A stretch of 16,106 bases of DNA from CAZXVW01 sp964644025 (GTDB lineage: Bacteria; Acidobacteriota; Terriglobia; Bryobacterales; Bryobacteraceae). Each line of letters opens with the position of its first letter. Position 1 is the first letter of the stretch. Under the pieces are notes generated by a model, which was not told where the DNA came from, searched no databases, and saw nothing but the letters and a program-made list of their open reading frames with translations. The stretch covers positions 1 through 16,106 of the forward strand of contig CAZXVW010000095.1 of the NCBI GenBank assembly GCA_964644025.1, written 5' to 3'. Positions 1 through 6,736 of the stretch are shown here, piece by piece. Made by a program: the position numbers and the translations under genes.

Positions 1-24
1 GTGGTGCGCCGATCGAAGGCACCC

Positions 25-564
25 TCAAGCCGGGGAGCCGCGGCGCCGGCGGTGTCTCACCCACAAGTACAGGTACGCGGCCCCCAACGCACTGTAGTTG
101 AGAATCATGAACCAGGGCTGGGCCCAGGAAATTCCGTCAAAGCGGTAGGAAGAAAGTGGCCAGAGAAACGGCGTGGCGTAGAATCTCATGCTGTGGGTCG
201 GAATGTCCATCAGGATGTGTAGCAGCCAGGCCAGCATCACCCCGCAGGGGCGCCGGCGGACGAGCCACACCAGAGCGAAGACGGCCGCGAAAACCACCAG
301 GCTATGGCTGAGCTGGTACAGGTCCCACGGGCGCAGCAGAAAAGGCTGCCCGTCGTCCGGCCCCGGTCCGACCGGAAACCGGGAAGGCGGGGTTCCCATG
401 ACGAACCGTAACCAGATCATGGCCACCACGCGGGGGCTGAAGGCGAACAGGTCGGGAAAGACGCCCCACAGGACAAACCATCGGAGCCGAAGGGGTTTCT
501 CAAGTCTCGGGTTTACCGTCTTGGCCGCGGCAGCCGACCACAATCCGTGCGCGAGTATGTCCAT
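25..564 (-). CDS. YdjM-like membrane-bound metal-dependent hydrolase family protein
   Basis: A 179-residue inner-membrane protein resembling the YdjM / 'LexA-binding, inner membrane-associated putative hydrolase' family. What shows it is the set of His/Asp residues next to hydrophobic segments: AHGLW (His6), GVFPDLF (Asp38), LSHSL (His87), and LLHILMDIPTH (His116, Asp120, His124). These look like a membrane-embedded metal site. At least three or four hydrophobic stretches occur (about 28-55, 86-103, 108-122, 150-170), and the C-terminus is Arg-rich. The ATG at 564 was chosen because the family begins with M-D-(I/L)-x-x-H; the reading frame runs further upstream but that extension is Arg-rich and unlike the family. 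No strong Shine-Dalgarno is visible. Substrate and reaction are unknown for this family in general. The gene ends close to the left window edge and is complete. Confidence 0.75.
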   Translation of the reverse strand: MDILAHGLWSAAAAKTVNPRLEKPLRLRWFVLWGVFPDLFAFSPRVVAMIWLRFVMGTPPSRFPVGPGPDDGQPFLLRPWDLYQLSHSLVVFAAVFALVWLVRRRPCGVMLAWLLHILMDIPTHSMRFYATPFLWPLSSYRFDGISWAQPWFMILNYSALGAAYLYLWVRHRRRRGSPA

Positions 565-682
565 CGTCCGAGGGGTGCCGGGACCCCGTGCCAGCCAGGT
601 TCTGGCGTAATCAAACAGTATACAAGCCCGAAGCGCCCGCACAGCCGGTGACCGGGAGATCACGACCCCGGGTTGATGCCGG

Positions 683-1000
683 TCAGGATTGAGCAACAGC
701 GCTCTGCTTCACCGGAATCCGCGTTCGGACCGCGGCGCAGGCGACCGTGTAGTAGCGGTCCAGGATCTTCATCAGGAAGGCGTGAATGTCTTTCGCGTCA
801 CCGACTTCACGGGATCTGACCATGGGACTCCACCCTGGTGATTCGAGCAGTTGATCGAAGGAAGAGAACGCCGTCTGATAGGCGCGGTTGAAATCCCCGA
901 TGCCCGGGTAGCGATCTCTCATCAGGGTGACAAAGGATCTCTTGCCCGGCGCGGCCGGACCCAGGTTTCTCAGCACGCGGGGCCAGGTGGGCAGGTTCGG
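683..1000 (-). pseudogene. Remnant of a glycoside-hydrolase-like (agarase-type) gene
   Basis: About 100 codons on the minus strand read like the middle of a secreted GH catalytic domain. Visible pieces are APGKRSFV, MRDRYPGIGDFNRAY and TAFSSFDQLL, then a helix DAKDIHAFLMKILDRYY running into AAVR. In agarase-like and related TIM-barrel hydrolases this order (chain K/R-RY-G-x-I-x-x-x-N-x-x-Y/W-G-T-x-F-x-S-F/W) precedes an Asp-Pro-Asn-His segment. Here that segment is absent: the frame stops at 683 after unrelated residues, and the other two frames do not restore it. The upstream part is missing because the oxidoreductase on the opposite strand begins at 1031. No plausible start codon with a ribosome site is seen. 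I read it as a gene fragment left by deletion or rearrangement; a short real ORF is possible. Assignment is from pattern memory, not a search. Confidence 0.5.
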
Positions 1001-1016
1001 CTTTTGGGGGAGCGTG

Positions 1017-1030
1017 TAAGATGGACTCTT
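1017..1030 (+). promoter_or_regulatory. Candidate -10 box for a leaderless transcript
   Basis: TAAGAT at 1017-1022 ends eight bases before the ATG at 1031. No Shine-Dalgarno precedes that ATG. A start site 6-9 bases past the hexamer would fall on or beside the start codon. No convincing -35 hexamer is seen, so this is tentative. Confidence 0.25.
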
Positions 1031-2107
1031 ATGACGGACCCGGTAAGAGTCGCCGTAATCGGCCTCGGGCGGATCGGCGCGCCTCATGCCCGGCACGTCC
1101 GCCAGATTGCGGACGAGACCGGTGAGTGCCGCCTCGTAGCCCTCGTCGACAGCGATCGCCCACGCGCCGAGCGGCTGGCGGCGGAACTCGGAGCCCCGGA
1201 GGAACGAGTGCGTGCCTTCGCCAGCATCGAGGAACTGGTTGCCGCGGGCATTTGTTCGGCCAGCATCGTCGCCACCCCGACCGGCAAGCACCGGGAGCAC
1301 GCCGAGACCCTCATTGAAGCGGGTTACCGTGTCCTGCTGGAGAAGCCGATGACCGACAGCATTGCCTCGGATCGGGAGTTCGTTGGCAAACTGAATCGCG
1401 AGGCTCCCCACGCTCTGATGCTGGCGTTTCAGCGGCGCTTCGACGCGCCGCTTCGCCACGCCAAGGAACTCCTCGACGGCGGCGCGATCGGCAGAGCCTT
1501 CAAGATCGTCTCGATTCTCGAAGACTCGGGTCCGTTGCCGGACGGCTACCAAAGCCCGGGGCTGCTGGAGGACATGTCGGTGCACAACGTGGATGAAGTG
1601 CGATGGCTGGCCGGGCAAGAGCCAGTGGCGGCGGCCGCGATCGGCGCGCGGCTTTACAGCCACCGGTTGACGAGCGCCGCCGAGGATTTCGACGACGCCC
1701 TGCTGTACCTGTGGTTCGAAGGAGAGTTCCGCGCCCAGATCCAGGTGAGCCGGAACCACGTGAGCGGGTACCGGGTGGAAACGTGGATTTTCGGAGAGCA
1801 GGGGCACATTCACGCCGGGCATTTCGAGCAGAGACGTCGCGAAGTTCTCGTCGAAGCCTACGGCCGCGAGCGGGTGATCGACCGGCGCCGGTTTCCGTTG
1901 CCGGATTACGGGCCCGAGGCGCCGGAATTCGTGGCGCGGTTCGGTCCTGCTTACAAGGCGGAGGTGGCCCACTTCGTCCGGTGCTGCCGGCGCGGGGAGC
2001 CGTTCGGCGTGGATCAGAACGACGGCCTGAAAGCGATGGCGGTGATCGACGCCGCCAGCCGCGCTTTCATCGAACGCCAGGCGGGTGGCGGAGTGGCGCG
2101 TTTCTGA
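1031..2107 (+). CDS. Gfo/Idh/MocA-family oxidoreductase (inositol 2-dehydrogenase-like)
   Basis: A 358-residue cytosolic NAD(P)-dependent dehydrogenase of the Gfo/Idh/MocA family, close in layout to myo-inositol 2-dehydrogenases. The N-terminal Rossmann fold carries GLGRIG (11-16) and the acidic residue ending its second strand in ALVDSD (37-42). The family EKP signature is at 104-106, where Lys is catalytic. The C-terminal domain has DMSVHNVDEVRWLAG (181-195), matching the D-x-x-x-H-x-x-D pattern that binds substrate. Length is normal and there is no export signal. ATG 1031 is the only reasonable start: it begins directly before the Rossmann strand, although no Shine-Dalgarno lies upstream. 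The exact sugar or cyclitol substrate cannot be read from sequence. It converges on the ribokinase gene to its right, with 98 bases between stops, and points away from the hydrolase remnant. Confidence 0.88.
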   Translation: MTDPVRVAVIGLGRIGAPHARHVRQIADETGECRLVALVDSDRPRAERLAAELGAPEERVRAFASIEELVAAGICSASIVATPTGKHREHAETLIEAGYRVLLEKPMTDSIASDREFVGKLNREAPHALMLAFQRRFDAPLRHAKELLDGGAIGRAFKIVSILEDSGPLPDGYQSPGLLEDMSVHNVDEVRWLAGQEPVAAAAIGARLYSHRLTSAAEDFDDALLYLWFEGEFRAQIQVSRNHVSGYRVETWIFGEQGHIHAGHFEQRRREVLVEAYGRERVIDRRRFPLPDYGPEAPEFVARFGPAYKAEVAHFVRCCRRGEPFGVDQNDGLKAMAVIDAASRAFIERQAGGGVARF

Positions 2108-2205
2108 GCAGAGGGCGGCGGCAGCCCGTCGTCCGGGGGCGCGCCACCGGGGGCTTGCTGCGCCGCCGGAGCGCGTCAGGGTAGCCGCAGCCGTCAATAT
2201 CGGGA

Positions 2206-3147
2206 TCAGCCGCTTCGTTGCTGCAGGAGCGCCGTGACTTCCGAGCGGGTGGGGATGGAGGCTTGCGCGCCCAGACGCGTCACGGAAATCGCGGCGGCGG
2301 CGTTGGCAAATCGTAGCGCTTCTTCGACCGGCTGCCCCTCGGCGAGGGCGACCGCCAACGCCCCGTTGAACGTATCGCCGGCGGCGGTGGCGTCACGTGC
2401 TTCCACGCGGAACCCCGGGATGTGCCGGGCGCGATCCCGGTCACAGAAGAAGCAGCCAAGGTCACCCAGCTTGAGGATGACCTGCCGGGGGCCCCGGGCC
2501 AGCAGTTGCCGGCCCAGCTCCGGCGCCTCGTCGAGGCTCACGCGTTCGGCGGGACGCCCCAGCAAGATCAAGGCTTCCGTTTCATTCGGCGTCAGAATGT
2601 CCACATCGGCGAGCAGTTCGGCCGAAAGCGGCTGCGCGGGCGCCGGGTCGAGAATGGTCCGCGCCCCTTCCTCGCGCGCCAGGCGCAAGGCGGCGGCCAC
2701 GGTGCTGAGCGGTGTCTCGAGCTGGAAAAGAACGTACTTTGCGCCTCGGAATACCGGCCGCATGGCCTCGGTTTCCGATTTCCGCAAAGCCAGGTTCGCC
2801 CCGGCCGCCACGACGATGGAGTTCTGCCCCTCGCGGTCCACCCAGATCTGGGCAATGCCGGTGGGCTGGGACCGGGTCGCATGGACGGCGCTGACATCCA
2901 CGCCCGCAGCGGCGAGGCTGGCTTTCAAGTGGTCGGCAAAGATGTCGTAGCCCACCCGGCCTACCATGCGCGCGGTGACGCTGCCGGCGCCGAGCTTGCC
3001 GGCGGCGCTGGCCTGATTGGCGCCCTTCCCCCCGGGAACCATCTGGAAATCACGCCCCAGCACGGTCTCGCCGGGAGCCGGCAGCCGGTCGACGGTCACC
3101 ACGAAATCCATGTTGAGGCTGCCGACGACGACGATAGAAGGAGTCAT
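2206..3147 (-). CDS. rbsK: Ribokinase (PfkB-family carbohydrate kinase)
   Basis: A 313-residue cytosolic sugar kinase that would phosphorylate D-ribose to ribose 5-phosphate using ATP. The PfkB signatures are intact: NMDFVVTVDRLPAPGET near the N-terminus (12-28), PGGKGANQA (38-46), the TPNE motif (186-189), and the anion-hole/catalytic segment DATAAGDTFNGA (252-263) with the catalytic base Asp258. Length matches ribokinases. The start at 3147 is fixed by the coupling: its ATG overlaps the TGA of the upstream DUF507 gene as ATGA, so the two are one operon and translation is probably coupled. There is no ribose transporter or RbsD next to it, so ribose could instead come from nucleoside salvage. 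Related PfkB sugar kinases cannot be fully excluded, but the N-terminal NMD and GGKGANQA combination favours ribokinase. Confidence 0.85.
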   Translation of the reverse strand: MTPSIVVVGSLNMDFVVTVDRLPAPGETVLGRDFQMVPGGKGANQASAAGKLGAGSVTARMVGRVGYDIFADHLKASLAAAGVDVSAVHATRSQPTGIAQIWVDREGQNSIVVAAGANLALRKSETEAMRPVFRGAKYVLFQLETPLSTVAAALRLAREEGARTILDPAPAQPLSAELLADVDILTPNETEALILLGRPAERVSLDEAPELGRQLLARGPRQVILKLGDLGCFFCDRDRARHIPGFRVEARDATAAGDTFNGALAVALAEGQPVEEALRFANAAAAISVTRLGAQASIPTRSEVTALLQQRSG

Positions 3148-3731
3148 GAAGAAAGATCGATCCCTAGCTTTTTCAGCTCTTCGGCATAGTAGCGCCGGTG
3201 GAGCAGGTCCCACTCCTCGCTGCCTTCCGGGATCTCGCGTTTCTGGGAGCGGATCTTGGCCCGCGCGGCCCGGTCCACCTTCTCTTCGGCCATCAGCAAT
3301 TCCGTCATGGCACGCACGATCTCCAGGCGGACGTCGTTGGTCTCCTTCTTCAGGCGGAACATCCGCGACTTGCGCATGGCGGTGACAATCTTGTGCGAGA
3401 TGTCGTTGACCTTGTCGCGCGACAGCTTCATCGGGTCGCCCGTATCGCGGCCCGAGGCCCGAATCACCTTGCGCTGGGCGACCAGGGTCCGCTTGATCTT
3501 CCGGAACATCTCCTGGTAGCTGACGCCTTCCCGGCGCATGTAGTCGCTGTATTGGGCCAGAATCCCGCGGACCTCCTCATTGAGGCGATCCTCGATAGCG
3601 AGGTCCTCCTGGATGACGGTGGCCACCGTTTCCACGGCCGCCTGCGGGCTGTGAACTTCGATTACCTGGGGGGTGAGCCGCTTGACGAGTTCGCGTGAGA
3701 GATAGGCGATAAATTCCCTGGAAAGCAGCAT
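3144..3731 (-). CDS. DUF507 family protein with two tandem DUF507 units
   Basis: A 195-residue protein of unknown function. The second half (about 100-195) is a typical DUF507 unit: MKLSRDKVNDISHKIV at its start, a central acidic helix LLMAEEKVDRAARAKI, and the ending IPEGSEEWDLLHRRYYAEELKKLGI. The first half (1-95) repeats the same plan in diverged form: MLLSREFIAYLSRELV, then EDLAIEDRLNEEVRGIL. DUF507 proteins are often about 90 residues, so this is a fused duplication. It is predicted helical, charged and cytosolic, with no signal or membrane segment. Start ATG 3731 matches the conserved beginning M-x-L-S. It is the first gene of an operon with the ribokinase, whose ATG overlaps this stop, and is served by a good promoter candidate (3766-3795). 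No function should be inferred from the ribokinase alone. Confidence 0.85.
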   Translation of the reverse strand: MLLSREFIAYLSRELVKRLTPQVIEVHSPQAAVETVATVIQEDLAIEDRLNEEVRGILAQYSDYMRREGVSYQEMFRKIKRTLVAQRKVIRASGRDTGDPMKLSRDKVNDISHKIVTAMRKSRMFRLKKETNDVRLEIVRAMTELLMAEEKVDRAARAKIRSQKREIPEGSEEWDLLHRRYYAEELKKLGIDLSS

Positions 3732-3765
3732 CCTGTATCGATCAAAATCCGATGACCAAACCGCT

Positions 3766-3795
3766 AGTGTATCGGCCGCGCCAGAAGCGTGTCAA
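3766..3795 (-). promoter_or_regulatory. Sigma-70-type promoter for the DUF507-rbsK operon
   Basis: On the minus strand a perfect -35 TTGACA (plus-strand 3790-3795) is followed after 18 bases by TACACT (3766-3771), which matches four of six positions of the -10 consensus. Transcription would start near 3759 and give a leader of about 28 bases. Confidence 0.5.
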
Positions 3796-3931
3796 ACATT
3801 GGGCCTCCGCGCCTCCGCAGGGGCCGCGGGCCGGGGCTTCGGCTCGCAACCCACCGTTGTCAGGTTCCACGGCCGCCTTCATGATTGACGAGACTGCCGG
3901 CGAAGGCGTTTCCCGTTGCCACGGACTGCCC

Positions 3932-3967
3932 CGCTAAGGCGTTCACCCTATTGCAAGCGTAGATTTC
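3932..3967 (+). promoter_or_regulatory. Leader element, copy B (shared with minus-strand 9761-9723)
   Basis: Blocks in order: CGCTAA (3932-3937), GCGT (3939-3942), CTATTGC (3948-3954), ATTTC (3963-3967). The same blocks occur in the same order upstream of the secreted-protein gene at 9663, with gaps of 3, 5 and 9 bases there against 1, 5 and 8 here. CGC-TAAG-GCG at 3932-3941 can fold as a small hairpin. The CTATTGC block ends 81 bases before the ATG at 4036. TTGCAA (3951-3956) with TACTCT (3974-3979), 17 bases apart, could alternatively be a -35/-10 pair; the other copy lacks a matching -10. Confidence 0.4.
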
Positions 3968-4035
3968 CCGCCTTACTCTGGATTCAGGAGGGGCAGGAGC
4001 GCCCATGGTGGCCGGTTGGCACGGCCGGAGGTTTC

Positions 4036-5073
4036 ATGAAGAAAGTTGTCATCACGATGTTGTGGCTGGCGGGGAGCATGTGCGCGCAGCAAAGCAGCCG
4101 CCAGTATTCCTCGTATACGTATGACGTCAACGGCCATCCGGTCGGCGGGCGTGTCATCACCGCCTCGGCCGGCCCGCACGGAACCACGCGCACGGAAAGG
4201 GTGCAGTCGGTCAGCGGGCACAGCGTGCCGCTGGAAACCGTTCAGGAGAAGGTATTGCGGGAAGGACCGCAGGGGAAAGTCATCGAGCGCGTGATCCAAC
4301 GCTACGACCAGGACGGACGGCCCACGCCGCCGGAGAAGATCCGGATCGAGGAACGCAAGGCCGGAGGCGGGCGGACGGTGATCACGGCCACCAGGTACCG
4401 CGGCGATTTGAACGGACACTTCCGGGTGGCCGAGAAGTCCGTGACCGAAGCGGTGAAACACGGCGACACCGTCAACGCGACGACCATCATCGAGCGCCCG
4501 GCGCTTGACGGCTCAATCCGCGTGGCTGAAAAGCACGTGACCACGGAAAAGCAGAGCAAGACCGGTTTCACCCGCCAGGTGGTCATCTACCGGAGAAACC
4601 AGGACGGCCGCTTCGAGCCGGCGGCCCGGGAGACCACCCAGGTGGTGCGCGAGGCGAACCGGGAAACCACCACCACGGCACGGTACAACACCACCAACAG
4701 CGGCCGCATGGAACTCGCCGGCCAGACGGTGACGAACATTGAGAAGCATCCCGACGGCTCCCAAACCACGGTGGTGAATGTGTACGGACCCGCCGCCCCC
4801 GGCCGGCCCATCAACGGTTACTCAGCGGACCTTCATCTCCGGGAACAGCAGATCATTGAGCGGCGAAAAAGCGCTGATGGTTCCTTCGTCGAAACCACCG
4901 GGGTGCGGCGCGCCTCCCTGTCGGATCCCGAGAAGCTAGGCGACTACCAACTGGTCTCGCAAGTGGTGTGCACGGGCAACTGCGAAGACAACGGAGAGAA
5001 TGCGGGCGCCGGCAACGAAGCGCTCGCAAAGGGGAAGCCGAGGGAGACCGGCGAAGCAAATTCCACGCCTTAG
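4036..5073 (+). CDS. Exported protein of ~32-residue DG-type repeats
   Basis: I do not recognise a named family. The 345-residue product starts with a signal peptide (MKKVVITMLWLAGSMCAQQ; probable cleavage after Ala17) and so is periplasmic or released. From about 89 to 250 it is built of five diverged repeats of 31-34 residues, beginning near 89, 121, 154, 186 and 217. Each has a (D/N)-G-(R/H/S)-(F/I)-like turn, then an Ala/Glu-rich strand, and ends in a Thr/Val-rich strand such as RTVITATR or TTVVNVY. Alternating polar/hydrophobic residues suggest beta structure. The C-terminus has a VCTGNC pair that could form a disulfide, then a Gly/Asn/Glu-rich tail. ATG 4036 was chosen for its GGAGG four bases upstream and the signal peptide. 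The stop overlaps the stop of the convergent small membrane gene. Function unknown; cell-envelope role is a guess. Confidence 0.75.
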   Translation: MKKVVITMLWLAGSMCAQQSSRQYSSYTYDVNGHPVGGRVITASAGPHGTTRTERVQSVSGHSVPLETVQEKVLREGPQGKVIERVIQRYDQDGRPTPPEKIRIEERKAGGGRTVITATRYRGDLNGHFRVAEKSVTEAVKHGDTVNATTIIERPALDGSIRVAEKHVTTEKQSKTGFTRQVVIYRRNQDGRFEPAARETTQVVREANRETTTTARYNTTNSGRMELAGQTVTNIEKHPDGSQTTVVNVYGPAAPGRPINGYSADLHLREQQIIERRKSADGSFVETTGVRRASLSDPEKLGDYQLVSQVVCTGNCEDNGENAGAGNEALAKGKPRETGEANSTP

Positions 5074-5255
5074 CCGTGCGCGAAGTACATCAGCCAGCCC
5101 AGGCCGAAGATCGTAATCAAGAAATAGCCGAAGCACCGCAGTGCGTACAAGAAGCGTTCACGGTCCGTTCGGCGGCCGGTGACACCGAGAACCACTGAGA
5201 TCAGGAGGGCGAACAGCACCGTCGCCTCGAAGTGCGAGAGATTCATGGTGGGCAT
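5070..5255 (-). CDS. Small two-segment membrane protein
   Basis: A 61-residue protein with two hydrophobic segments (about 11-26, VLFALLISVVLGVTG, and 42-58, FGYFLITIFGLGWLMYF) separated by a basic loop containing RRTDRER. No known family is recognised. The start at 5255 is supported by a GGAGG eight bases upstream on the minus strand and by a one-base TGATG overlap with the stop of the preceding DUF6677-like gene, so the pair is translationally coupled. The stop TAA (plus-strand TTA 5070-5072) overlaps the TAG of the convergent repeat-protein gene inside TTAG. The two coupled membrane proteins probably work together in the inner membrane, but what they do is not evident. Confidence 0.7.
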   Translation of the reverse strand: MPTMNLSHFEATVLFALLISVVLGVTGRRTDRERFLYALRCFGYFLITIFGLGWLMYFAHG

Positions 5256-5686
5256 CAGTCCTTCCTCCCGACGGCGATCTCGAAGGCATCGACCATGGCC
5301 AGAATGTTCATCAGCCCGGCCCCGACCAGGAACTTGGTGCCATAGTCGTGCACGTGGCCGGCCATGTCCGGTTGCGCGTAGCCCAGCCAAGTGGTGAGCA
5401 GGTACAGCACCCCCGAGGCCAGGTCGCCGATAAAGCCGCCCACGTGGATGACCGTGGTCAGCAGGTCTCCGGTGCGGGGCACAAACATGGTGCCGCGCAT
5501 CAGCAGGCCGGCCACGAAGGTCAGCGTGATCACTCCGGCCAGGACGAGCCCGCGCCCGTTCCTTTTCTGGAGAAAATGCCCGCCGCCCGGGATCAACCAC
5601 GCCAGGGCCACCACGTGCCCCCAGAGCCGGATCGGCGGCAGGGGTTCTCTCTTCTTGCGCCGTTTTTTCGACATCCTCTTTTTCAT
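5255..5686 (-). CDS. DUF6677-like inner-membrane protein
   Basis: A 143-residue membrane protein that I place, from memory of acidobacterial proteins, in or near DUF6677. The N-terminus is highly basic (KKRMSKKRRKKRE). A Pro/Gly-rich motif follows, WLIPGGGHFLQKRNGRGLVL (30-49), resembling the P-G-x-G-H/Q-x-Y-x-G-(R/K) entry of TM2-like proteins. Three to four hydrophobic segments are seen (about 24-36, 47-63, 76-100, 118-137). The start at 5686 gives the first Met of the basic head; the Met at residue 5 is an alternative with AGAGG directly abutting it. Its stop overlaps the next gene's start by one base. The function is unknown. Confidence 0.7.
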   Translation of the reverse strand: MKKRMSKKRRKKREPLPPIRLWGHVVALAWLIPGGGHFLQKRNGRGLVLAGVITLTFVAGLLMRGTMFVPRTGDLLTTVIHVGGFIGDLASGVLYLLTTWLGYAQPDMAGHVHDYGTKFLVGAGLMNILAMVDAFEIAVGRKD

Positions 5687-5728
5687 CTTACCAGCACGAA
5701 TGAGACGACCGGCTGCCGGCCGACCGGT

Positions 5729-5758
5729 TTGCCCTCCCCCGCCGGAACGGCATATGAT
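5729..5758 (+). promoter_or_regulatory. Sigma-70-type promoter for the FAH-family gene
   Basis: TTGCCC (5729-5734, four of six -35 positions) and TATGAT (5753-5758, five of six -10 positions) are 18 bases apart. Transcription from about 5765 gives a 45-base leader that carries the GGAGG at 5799-5803. Confidence 0.45.
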
Positions 5759-5809
5759 TCGGGTGCCGGGATGGTTTTGGAGGCCGGTCCCGGCAAGCGG
5801 AGGCAAACC

Positions 5810-6661
5810 ATGGGCATTTCGCGCAGGTCGTTTCTTTCCGCGGTGGCGGCGCCGGCGCTGGCGCGCCCCGGCCCCGCCGTCACCCGGTACGTGCGCTTCG
5901 CGCATCACGGCAGCATCTCCTACGGAGTGCTGCGCGGCCGGCGCATTCACCCGCTGAGCGGCGACTTGTTCGGCCACCACAAGGTCTGGTCCGCCAACTA
6001 CGACATGGACGACGTGAAGCTGCTGTATCCCTGCCAGCCTTCCAAGATTCTGGCCGCCGGCTTGAACTACAAAAGCCACCTCGGCCGCGAGGCGGCGCCG
6101 AGCCATCCGGAGATCTTTTGCAAGCCCATTTCCGCCTTGCAAAACCCAGGGGATCCGATTCTCATCCCGCCGGGCGCGCACAACGTCCATTACGAGGGCG
6201 AGCTGGTGCTGGTCATCGGGAGACATCTCAAAAACGCTTCTCGCGAGGAGGCGCGCCGCGGAATTTTCGGTCTCACCTGCGGCAATGATGTCAGCGAGCG
6301 CGACTGGCAGCACGGTCCGCACAAGGACCTGCAGTGGTGGCGGGCCAAAGGCGCTGACACCTTCGCCCCCATGGGCCCGTGCATCGCCTGGGGACTCGAC
6401 TATGGCACGCTGCTACTCGAGACGCGGCTGAACGGAAAGGTCGTCCAGCACCAGTACACTTCGGACCTGATCTTCGATCCTCCGGCGATCGTGAGCTGGA
6501 TCAGCCGGTTCGTCACGCTGGTGCCCGGTGATGCGGTCTTCACCGGAACGCCGGGAGCGACCAGGCCGATGAAGCCGGGCGATTCCGTAGAGGTTGAAAT
6601 CGAAGGCATCGGCGTGCTGCGCAACCCCGTCCGGAGCGCCGCGGGGGCCGGATCCGAGTGA
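5810..6661 (+). CDS. Fumarylacetoacetate hydrolase family protein with Tat-like leader
   Basis: A 283-residue member of the FAH superfamily, enzymes that cleave or decarboxylate or isomerise beta-keto acids using a divalent metal. Family signatures in order: GLNYKSH (84-90, with the catalytic-type His90), EIFCKP (101-106), the metal-binding HYEGELVLVIG (127-137; Glu129 and Glu131), TCGNDVSERDWQ (156-167; Asp160 as third ligand), KGADTFAPMGPC (180-191), and GDAVFTGTPGATR (240-252). The N-terminus SRRSFLSAVAAPALA fits the twin-arginine consensus S/T-R-R-x-F-L, so export of the folded metalloenzyme is possible, which is unusual for this normally cytosolic family. ATG 5810 has GGAGG six bases upstream; an in-frame ATG at 5771 is less likely. 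The gene stands alone and converges on a sulfatase. Substrate unknown. Confidence 0.85.
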   Translation: MGISRRSFLSAVAAPALARPGPAVTRYVRFAHHGSISYGVLRGRRIHPLSGDLFGHHKVWSANYDMDDVKLLYPCQPSKILAAGLNYKSHLGREAAPSHPEIFCKPISALQNPGDPILIPPGAHNVHYEGELVLVIGRHLKNASREEARRGIFGLTCGNDVSERDWQHGPHKDLQWWRAKGADTFAPMGPCIAWGLDYGTLLLETRLNGKVVQHQYTSDLIFDPPAIVSWISRFVTLVPGDAVFTGTPGATRPMKPGDSVEVEIEGIGVLRNPVRSAAGAGSE

Positions 6662-6685
6662 TCCGCTTCCGCCCGAACCGCCGCG

Positions 6686-6725
6686 GGCGGGCCTACCGGG
6701 AACGGCGCCGGAGGCGGGCCTGCCG
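6686..6725. repeat. Short direct repeat between convergent genes
   Basis: GGCGGGCCTACCG (6686-6698) recurs as GGCGGGCCTGCCG (6713-6725), one mismatch, 27 bases apart, inside a 75-base GC-rich gap between the stops of the FAH-family gene and the sulfatase. It may be simple GC-rich sequence or part of a bidirectional termination region. No U-tract follows. Confidence 0.35.
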
Positions 6726-6736
6726 CGCCGGCCGAG

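Larger units (their letters stand above)
3732..4035. other. 304-base divergent intergenic region
   Basis: This gap separates DUF507 (-) from the repeat protein (+). It contains the DUF507 promoter (3766-3795), a GC-rich stretch with a small UUCG-type hairpin near 3833-3845, and the leader element shared with another gene (3932-3967). A GGAGG ribosome site lies at 4027-4031. Short reading frames across it lack family resemblance and I do not call them genes. No tRNA or repeat was found. Confidence 0.6.

Noticed and set aside
1030..2197. Long minus-strand open frame over the oxidoreductase gene
   Set aside because: It is antisense to an intact Gfo/Idh/MocA gene and has no family resemblance there; only its tail (683-1000) looks like real protein.
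4036..4100. Lipoprotein box in the repeat protein (GSMC)
   Set aside because: Met directly before Cys does not fit the lipobox; a signal-peptidase I cut nearby is more likely.
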